Source of the DNA: Lysobacter enzymogenes | GTDB taxonomy: Bacteria > Pseudomonadota > Gammaproteobacteria > Xanthomonadales > Xanthomonadaceae | Assembly: GCF_900106525.1 (NCBI RefSeq) | Contig: NZ_FNOG01000008.1 | Coordinates: 62,001 to 126,000, forward strand | Direction of reading: 5' to 3' | Length of the DNA: 64,000 nucleotides | Shown here: in pieces, positions 58,720-64,000 of the stretch | Numbering within the stretch: position 1 is the first letter of the stretch | Layout: each line of letters starts with the position of its first letter | The notes under the pieces: model-generated | What the model saw: the letters and a program-made list of their open reading frames with translations, nothing else | Told to the model about the DNA's origin: nothing | Database searches by the model: none | Position numbers and translations under genes: made by a program

Positions 58720-58814
58720 CAGCGGCGCGAGCCGCGACTGCGGGAACACAACGACGACGAAACCTTGCGCCGCGAGCGGGAAAGCCAGCGGTCGCGGCTT
58801 GCGCCGCTCCTACA
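58715..58814. repeat. REP-like family 1, inverted pair
   Basis: A degenerate forward unit (58715-58742; TGTAGCAGC instead of TGTAGGAGC) and a reverse unit (58788-58814). The first overlaps the PPTase stop codon; the second ends shortly before the rsmG promoter. Confidence 0.85.
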
Positions 58815-58845
58815 GGGGCTGCGGCCAGTTCCGCTGGTGTTGGGC

Positions 58846-58851
58846 GATAAT
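58846..58851 (+). promoter_or_regulatory. Putative -10 hexamer of rsmG (leaderless type)
   Basis: GATAAT lies 7 nt before the ATG (CGCCGCG between) and no ribosome-binding site fits. Confidence 0.5.
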
Positions 58852-58858
58852 CGCCGCG

Positions 58859-59524
58859 ATGAACGCCCCCATTTCCCTACCGCCCGGCCTGCGCGGCGAG
58901 CTCGAGGCCGGCCTATCCGCGCTCGCGCTCGACCCGGCGCTGGCCGCGCCGCTGCTGGACTACCTGGCCCTGCTGGCGCGCTGGAACCGTACCTACAACC
59001 TCACCGCCGTGCGCGACCCGCACGAGATGGTCGGCAAGCACCTGCTCGATTCGCTGGCCATGCACCGCTATGTCGATGCCGTGGCGGCGCGCGGCGGCGC
59101 CCTGGCGGATCTGGGCACCGGCCCGGGCCTGCCCGGGATTCCGCTGTCGATCGTCAAGCCCGGCCTGCGCGTGACCCTGGTCGAGAGCAACGGCAAGAAG
59201 GCCCGCTTCATGCGCGAGGCGCTGCGCCAGCTCGGGCTCAAGGACGCGCGCGTGGCCGAGTCGCGGATCGAGGCCTTCGCCGAGCCCGGCGCCTACGACG
59301 CCATCACCGCGCGCGCCCTGGCGACCTTGCCGCTGATCCTCGAACTCGGCGGCCACCTGCTCAAGCCCGGCGGGGTGCTGCTGGCGATGAAGGGGGTGCG
59401 GCCGGACGAGGAGATCGCCGCGCTACCCGAAGGCTGGGAAGTGCGCGCGGTCGAGCCGATGGCGGTGCCGGGGCTGGCCGCGGAGCGGCATATGGTGGTG
59501 ATCGGGCGGCGCGGCGAGGGCTGA
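58859..59524 (+). CDS. rsmG: 16S rRNA (guanine527-N7)-methyltransferase RsmG
   Basis: The 221-residue enzyme has the SAM-binding motif [20 protein letters not shown] and the family features [20 protein letters not shown] and [13 protein letters not shown]. It methylates G527 of 16S rRNA; loss gives low-level streptomycin resistance. The ATG at 58859 is chosen by match to the family start and the -10 at 7 nt. Its place before parA-parB is conserved in many bacteria, near the chromosome origin. Confidence 0.94.
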   Translation: MNAPISLPPGLRGELEAGLSALALDPALAAPLLDYLALLARWNRTYNLTAVRDPHEMVGKHLLDSLAMHRYVDAVAARGGALADLGTGPGLPGIPLSIVKPGLRVTLVESNGKKARFMREALRQLGLKDARVAESRIEAFAEPGAYDAITARALATLPLILELGGHLLKPGGVLLAMKGVRPDEEIAALPEGWEVRAVEPMAVPGLAAERHMVVIGRRGEG

Positions 59525-59601
59525 GCGGGCGCTCGCGGCGGCGCGGGGCGGCCTTGGGCGGGTACGCGCCTGGGCCGCATTGACGCCGCGATGGGCTACG
59601 G

Positions 59602-59629
59602 CGCGGTCGCGGCTTGCGCCGCTCCTACA
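59602..59629. repeat. REP-like family 1, single reverse unit
   Basis: A full unit with loop CTTG/CAAG orientation reversed; no partner is seen. The rest of the 298-bp gap between rsmG and parA holds the parA promoter region, with a CATAAT at about 59735. Confidence 0.8.
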
Positions 59630-59822
59630 GGGGCTTCGGGCGATTACCGTACGGCGGCTGGCCCAGGCGTCTGTTGGGCCCGGCACGCCGGGCCGGTCCA
59701 GGCCACTTCAAGCGCGCGGCGGCCCGGGCGGGCATAATCCCCTGTCCGGTCGGCGCCTGGCGCTGCCCGCATCGCTCAACTTTCTTTCTTTTCTCACTCC
59801 GCAACCGCAGGGGACGAGCCGC

Positions 59823-60641
59823 ATGGCCCGCATCATCGCCGTCGCCAATCAGAAGGGCGGGGTCGGCAAGACCACCACCGCGGTCAACCTGGCCGCCGCG
59901 CTCGCCGGCACGCCCAAGCGCGTGCTGCTGGTCGATCTGGACCCGCAGGGCAACGCCACGATGGGCAGCGGCATCGACAAGCGCCAGCTCGAGGACTCGA
60001 TCTGCGACGTGCTGCTGGGCGAGGCCGACGCCGCCGCCACGATCGTGCAGGCGCCGGAGAGCTTCGACCTGTTGCCGGGCAATATCGACCTCACCGCGGC
60101 CGAAATCCGCCTGATGAGCGAAGATGCGCGCGAACAGCGGCTCAAGCGCGCGCTCGAACCGCTGCGCGGCAACTACGATTTCATCATCATCGACTGCCCG
60201 CCGGCGCTGTCGCTGCTGACCTTGAACGCGCTGACCGCGGCCGATTCGGTGATCGTGCCGATGCAGTGCGAGTACTACGCCCTGGAAGGCCTCAGCGCGC
60301 TGATGGAGACCATCGACGCGCTCAAGGCCCAGCTGAATCCTTCACTCGAAATCGAAGGCGTGTTGCGCACCATGTTCGACGTGCGCAACAACCTCGCCAA
60401 CGCCGTCTCCGCCGACCTTACGACCCACTTCGGCGACCGGGTCTTCCGCACCATCGTGCCGCGCAACGTGCGCCTGGCCGAGGCGCCGAGCTTCGGCCAG
60501 AGCATCGTCGGCTACGACAAGGCCAGCCGCGGCGGCATCGCCTACCTGGGCCTGGCCGGCGAAGTGCTGCGCCGCCAGCGCGAGCGCGACCAGGCGGCGG
60601 CCAAGACCGCGCGCGCGGCCACCGCGGAGACCCCGGCATGA
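59823..60641 (+). CDS. parA: Chromosome-partitioning ATPase ParA (Soj)
   Basis: The 272-residue protein has the deviant Walker A KGGVGKTTTAVNLAAAL at residues 11-27, VLLVDLDPQGNATMGSG, and FIIIDCPPALSLLTLNAL. It lacks the N-terminal DNA-binding domain of plasmid ParA, as expected for a chromosomal Soj-type protein. ParA moves ParB-bound origins by ATP-dependent binding to the nucleoid. It overlaps parB by 4 bp (ATGA) and is probably read with it. The ATG at 59823 starts directly at the Walker strand, with AGGGGACG shortly upstream. Confidence 0.95.
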   Translation: MARIIAVANQKGGVGKTTTAVNLAAALAGTPKRVLLVDLDPQGNATMGSGIDKRQLEDSICDVLLGEADAAATIVQAPESFDLLPGNIDLTAAEIRLMSEDAREQRLKRALEPLRGNYDFIIIDCPPALSLLTLNALTAADSVIVPMQCEYYALEGLSALMETIDALKAQLNPSLEIEGVLRTMFDVRNNLANAVSADLTTHFGDRVFRTIVPRNVRLAEAPSFGQSIVGYDKASRGGIAYLGLAGEVLRRQRERDQAAAKTARAATAETPA

Positions 60642-61555
60642 GCAATCCCGCCAAGAAGCGCGGCCTCGGCCGCGGCCTGGAAGCCTTGCTCGGCCCCAAG
60701 GCCGCCGCCGAAGCCCCGACCCTGGTCGAGGCCCAGCCCGGCGACCTGCTGCGGCACCTGCCGGTGGATTCGCTGAGCGCCGGCAAGTACCAGCCGCGCA
60801 AGCACTGGGACGAGGAAAAGCTCGCCGAGCTGGCCGAGTCGATCAAGGCCCAGGGCGTGATCCAGCCGATCGTGGTGCGCGAGATCGGCGAGCGCGGCGG
60901 CAAGACCTACGAAATCATCGCCGGCGAGCGCCGCTGGCGCGCCTCGCGCCTGGCCGGGTTGGCCGAGATCCCGGTGGTCATCCGCGAAGTCGACGACCGC
61001 ACCGTGGTCGCGATGGCGCTGATCGAGAACATCCAGCGCGAAGACCTCAACCCGCTGGAAGAAGCGCAGGCACTGACCCGCCTGATCGACGAATTCGACC
61101 TCACCCACGCCCAGGCCGCCGAGGCCGTGGGCCGCTCGCGCGCGGCGGTGTCCAACCTGCTGCGCCTGCTCGAGCTGCCGGGCGAGATCCGGGTGCTGGT
61201 GGAGACCCGTTCGCTGGAAATGGGCCACGCCCGCGCCCTGCTGACGCTGGCGCCGCAGGCCGCGATCGCGCTGGCCCGGCAGGCCGCCGAGCTGGGCTGG
61301 TCGGTGCGCGACGTCGAACACCGCGTGCAGCAGCTCGCCGCCGGCAAGGTGCCGGTGGCCGGCAAGCCCAAGCCGGTCAAGGCCAAGCCGCAGGCCGACA
61401 TCGTCACGCTCGAGCGCGAGCTGTCGGAATCACTCCAGACCAAGGTCAACGTGCTGCACGGCCGCGGCGGCAAGGGCCGGCTGGTGATCCACTACACCGA
61501 CCTGGATTCGCTGGAAGGCGTGCTGGAAAAGCTGCGCGGCAAGGTCGAGGCTTGA
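60638..61555 (+). CDS. parB: Chromosome-partitioning protein ParB (Spo0J)
   Basis: The 305-residue ParB has the N-terminal KKRGLGRGLEALLG box, the CTPase motif region GERRWRASRLAGLAEIPVVI with the Arg patch, the NIQREDLNPLEEAQAL motif, and a helix-turn-helix (THAQAAEAVGRSRAAVSNLL). The C-terminal dimer domain follows. ParB binds parS sites, loads SMC and works with ParA in origin segregation. The coupled parAB arrangement is standard. No parS (TGTTTCACGTGAAACA) was found by eye in this window. Confidence 0.95.
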   Translation: MSNPAKKRGLGRGLEALLGPKAAAEAPTLVEAQPGDLLRHLPVDSLSAGKYQPRKHWDEEKLAELAESIKAQGVIQPIVVREIGERGGKTYEIIAGERRWRASRLAGLAEIPVVIREVDDRTVVAMALIENIQREDLNPLEEAQALTRLIDEFDLTHAQAAEAVGRSRAAVSNLLRLLELPGEIRVLVETRSLEMGHARALLTLAPQAAIALARQAAELGWSVRDVEHRVQQLAAGKVPVAGKPKPVKAKPQADIVTLERELSESLQTKVNVLHGRGGKGRLVIHYTDLDSLEGVLEKLRGKVEA

Positions 61556-61921
61556 GCCTCGCTCAGGGGCTTGCTTGTGCGAGGGCCTTCAGGCCCGATG
61601 CTTTTTTGTTCCACAACGCCGCGAACTGACTGGAAAGCCTCGGGCCTGAAGGCCCTCCCACAAGAGCCGACCGGGTCGAAGCTGTACAAGCTGAACCGAG
61701 TACCGGCTCGGTCGGTTCCCCTTAGCCTGCTCGCGCCGCCCTCAGCGGCCGCATCCGCGTTTTTTGTTGTGACCACAACGCCGGATCGCGAGGGGTAATC
61801 CACTAAACTTATGCCTCCGTCCCCCGCCGCCTGCCTTGCCGGATTCCGTCCGGCCGGGCGCCGGGCGTCGCCGGTACGGCATGAATACGCAGCAAAATCC
61901 ACCGAGCAAGGAGACGCAACG
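61556..61921. other. Non-coding stretch after parB
   Basis: Holds a REP-like family 2 pair (61576-61662) and a small palindrome GTTGTG-AC-CACAAC (61766-61779) behind a T-run. No gene is supported. The promoter of the small secreted protein gene should lie in its right part. Confidence 0.7.
61576..61662. repeat. REP-like family 2, inverted pair
   Basis: Units 61576-61601 (with TGTGCGAGG for TGTGGGAGG) and, reversed, 61637-61662. It lies about 20 bp after the parB stop and may help end the parAB message. Confidence 0.88.
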
Positions 61922-62347
61922 ATGAAATGGATGGCCGCCGCCGCGCTGATGCTGGCCCCGGTTCTGGCCTGGGCGCAGACCGGCACCTGCCCCGGGCTGA
62001 AGAATCCGGACCTGAAGTGGAACCAGCGCCAGGGCGACAACTACACCCTGTGCTACATCGAACTGCCCGGCAGCGTCAGCACCGGTTTCGGCGTCTACGT
62101 CGGCCACCGCACGTTCAAGCCGGACAAGAAGGCCAAGGCCGAGAAGGGCACGGTCGGCACCCAGCAGGTGCAGTGGTACACCAAGGCCACCCCCGGCAAC
62201 GCGCGTCCCTACTCGCGCGAGGCGATGATCGTGATCCCCGGCGACAAGCCCAAGAGCAAGCTCAAGGTCTACGCCTGGATCGACGCGGCCACCGCCGAGC
62301 AGCTCAACCAGGCCTATGCCATCGCCAAGCAGGTGGCGCTGAACTGA
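61922..62347 (+). CDS. Small secreted protein of unknown function
   Basis: The 141-residue product has a clear signal peptide (KWMAAAALMLAPVLAWAQT), an AAGGAG site 8 nt before the ATG, and a mature part with two cysteines (TCPGLKNPDLKWN and TLCYIELPG). The rest is beta-rich (GSVSTGFGVYVGHRTFKPD, EAMIVIPGDKPKSKLKVYAW) and ends in a helix (AEQLNQAYAIAKQVAL). I do not recognise the family. The disulfide-ready cysteines and compact size fit a periplasmic binding or inhibitor protein. Single-gene unit between parB and the epimerase. Confidence 0.8.
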   Translation: MKWMAAAALMLAPVLAWAQTGTCPGLKNPDLKWNQRQGDNYTLCYIELPGSVSTGFGVYVGHRTFKPDKKAKAEKGTVGTQQVQWYTKATPGNARPYSREAMIVIPGDKPKSKLKVYAWIDAATAEQLNQAYAIAKQVALN

Positions 62348-62446
62348 GCCGCGGCCGGTCCGCCCGGCGACCGCGGCGCGCGCGCAATGCGCGCGTCGCG
62401 GGCAGGCGGCGATAATGGGCGTCCGTTCCGACCGTCGGCCCTTCGC

Positions 62447-63412
62447 ATGACCATCCTCGTCACCGGCGCCGCCGGCTTCATCGGCGCCAACGTCTGCCGC
62501 GCGCTGCGCGCCCAGGGCCGCGCCGTCGTCGGCCTGGACAACTACAACGACTACTACGACCCGCAGATCAAGCGCGACCGCGTCGCCGCGCTGTGCCCGG
62601 ACGTGGACCTGCGAGCGCTCGACCTGAGCGACCGCGACGGCCTGGCCGCGCTGTTCGACGAGTTCGCCTTCGACCGCGTCGTCCACCTGGCCGCGCAGGC
62701 CGGCGTGCGCTATTCGCTGAGCAATCCGCACGCCTACGTCGACAGCAACCTGGTCGGCTTCGTCAATCTGCTGGAACTGTGCCGCCACCGCGGCGTGCAG
62801 CACCTGGCCTATGCCTCGTCCTCGTCGGTGTACGGCGATTCGGCGACGCCGCCGTTTTCCGAAGACCAGCGCATCGACAAGCCGCGCTCGCTGTACGCGG
62901 CGACCAAGGCCGCCAACGAGCTGATGGCCTACACCTACGCCCAACTGTACGGCCTGCGCGCCACCGGCCTGCGCTTTTTCACCGTCTACGGCCCCTGGGG
63001 CCGGCCGGACATGGCGCCGCTGCTGTTCTCGCGCGCGGTCCTGGCCGGGCGGCCGATCGAGGTGTTCAACCACGGCAAGATGCGCCGCGACTTCACCTAC
63101 ATCGACGACATCGTCGCCGGGGTGATCGGCGCGCTCGACCACCCGCCGCAGGACACCCCGCCGCACCGGGTGTTCAACCTCGGCAACCACACCCCGGTCG
63201 AGCTGGAGCGCTTCATCCAGGTCCTCGAGGACGCCGCCGGCCGCCCGGCGCAGAAGGTCTATAAGCCGATGCAGCCCGGCGACATGGTCGAGACCATGGC
63301 CGATACCAGCCGCGCCCATGCCGCGTTCGGCTTCGAGCCGGCGACCTCGATCGAGACCGGCCTGCCCGGCGTGGTCGCGTGGTGCCGCGACTATTTCGGC
63401 GACAATGCCTGA
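62447..63412 (+). CDS. NAD-dependent epimerase/dehydratase, UDP-glucuronate 4-epimerase-like
   Basis: The 321-residue extended SDR has GAAGFIGANVCRALRAQG at its N-terminus, the active-site SSSSVYG and Y-x3-K in YAATKAANE, and RFFTVYGPWGRPDMA for sugar binding. The sequence DNYNDYYDPQIKRDR is typical of UDP-glucuronate 4-epimerases (GalE/LpsL/Cap1J group). They supply UDP-galacturonate for lipopolysaccharide or capsule. A glycosyltransferase gene starts 247 bp downstream, which supports a role in surface polysaccharide or lipid glycosylation. Confidence 0.88.
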   Translation: MTILVTGAAGFIGANVCRALRAQGRAVVGLDNYNDYYDPQIKRDRVAALCPDVDLRALDLSDRDGLAALFDEFAFDRVVHLAAQAGVRYSLSNPHAYVDSNLVGFVNLLELCRHRGVQHLAYASSSSVYGDSATPPFSEDQRIDKPRSLYAATKAANELMAYTYAQLYGLRATGLRFFTVYGPWGRPDMAPLLFSRAVLAGRPIEVFNHGKMRRDFTYIDDIVAGVIGALDHPPQDTPPHRVFNLGNHTPVELERFIQVLEDAAGRPAQKVYKPMQPGDMVETMADTSRAHAAFGFEPATSIETGLPGVVAWCRDYFGDNA

Positions 63413-63659
63413 CATTCGCCCGCGTTCGGCGCTTTTGTTGAATAGTTGACCGAAGTAACGCAGCCCGCGACGGTTCCGACCGAATCTGAACATTCGCGCG
63501 GGTAAGCTCCGCGGTTTGCGCCGGCGGCCGGGCCGCGGACAATGAATCGTTAAAACCGGCGCGGCATCTTTGCTGCATCCCAGGCAGGTGGAAGGCGCAT
63601 CCCGACCACACGCCGGACTTGCTCCCGCCGGACATCCCCCGACTCCTCGAGCTCCATCC

Positions 63660-64000
63660 ATGACCCAAACCCCACAGCTGTCGGTCGTCGTCCCGGTGTT
63701 CAACGAACAGGACAACGTCGCGCCCCTGGTCCAGGAGATCACCGCCGCGCTGCGCGGGGTGACCGACTTCGAAATCGTCTATGTCGACGATCATTCGCGC
63801 GACGGCACCCTGGCCGCGCTGGAAGCGCTCAAGGCCGGCGTGCCCGAGCTGCGCGTGCTGCAGCACGTGACCCAGAGCGGGCAGAGCACCGCGGTGCGCA
63901 ACGGGGTCAAGGCCGCGCGCGGCGCCTGGATCGCCACCCTCGACGGCGACGGCCAGAACGACCCGGCCGACATCCCCAAGCTGCTGGCCAAGCGCGCCGA
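63660..64000 (+). CDS. Family 2 glycosyltransferase, 5' part (runs off window)
   Basis: An ATG at 63660 opens a frame without stop to the window end, giving about 113 residues. It starts LSVVVPVFNEQDNVAPLVQE and carries EIVYVDDHSRDGT and ATLDGDGQNDPADIP, the nucleotide-sugar and metal-binding sites of GT2 enzymes. The closest groups are DPM1- and ArnC-like transferases, which put a sugar on a polyprenyl phosphate. Further domains or membrane helices cannot be seen. It follows the epimerase on the same strand. Confidence 0.88.
   Translation, partial: MTQTPQLSVVVPVFNEQDNVAPLVQEITAALRGVTDFEIVYVDDHSRDGTLAALEALKAGVPELRVLQHVTQSGQSTAVRNGVKAARGAWIATLDGDGQNDPADIPKLLAKRA

Noticed and set aside
59525-61921. 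parS site near parAB
   Set aside because: TGTTTCACGTGAAACA or a near match was not found by eye around rsmG, parA or parB.

Overview
The window is GC-rich gammaproteobacterial chromosome, most likely Lysobacter or a close relative in the Lysobacteraceae/Xanthomonadaceae. Four things point there: an OleA protein that matches my memory of the Xanthomonas enzyme almost along its whole length, the ubiJ-ubiB pair, the rsmG-parA-parB block, and many dispersed palindromic repeats of kinds common in this family. The assignment is by eye; no database was searched. No rRNA, tRNA, CRISPR array, prophage or insertion sequence was seen.

Layout. 1-894: the 3' end of an M16 peptidase gene. 1458-3972: ubiB and ubiJ (ubiquinone biosynthesis), minus strand. 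4187-7953: oleB, oleC and oleD for long-chain olefin biosynthesis, minus strand; the first gene of that pathway, oleA, lies about 27 kb away at 34938-35960. 8438-23574: a plus-strand carbohydrate and organic-acid locus: CitE-like CoA-ester lyase, propeller-sodium symporter fusion, LysR regulator, TonB-dependent receptor, serine hydrolase, PfkB sugar kinase, a glycosidase-like/FGE-like fusion, a GH127 enzyme and a CaiB/BaiF CoA-transferase. Three of its transcription units share upstream sequence elements, so they are probably one regulon, perhaps under the LysR protein.

23723-34118: a six-gene minus-strand operon encoding a DUF2170 protein, a PspA/IM30 protein, an NfeD-like membrane protein, a flotillin, a 1791-residue AAA+ ATPase and a phospholipase D-type nuclease. 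A 12-bp inverted repeat sits just upstream of its first gene. This is the best candidate for a poorly described system: membrane-damage sensing joined to a large ATPase and a nuclease.

34331-42139: a small acidic protein, oleA, a lipoprotein, a full-length M16 peptidase, trmL, and a lower-GC pocket with two poorly known exported proteins. 42140-49662: a tightly overlapping MoxR/DUF58 operon of seven genes. 49758-57935: gamma-carbonic anhydrase, an aldehyde dehydrogenase, two tandem paralogous membrane proteins of unknown function, exonuclease III, a YeaQ-type membrane protein and an AMP-dependent ligase. 58135-64000: Sfp-type phosphopantetheinyl transferase, rsmG, parA, parB, a small secreted protein, a nucleotide-sugar epimerase and the start of a family 2 glycosyltransferase. 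The rsmG-parAB block suggests that the right end lies near the chromosome origin, but no origin or parS site was seen.

Two REP-like repeat families recur in most gaps, and several copies run into coding sequence: one lies in frame inside the serine hydrolase, one forms the C-terminus of the sugar kinase, and two supply stop codons. Six genes carry a -10-like hexamer 6-7 nt before the start codon, which suggests leaderless mRNAs.
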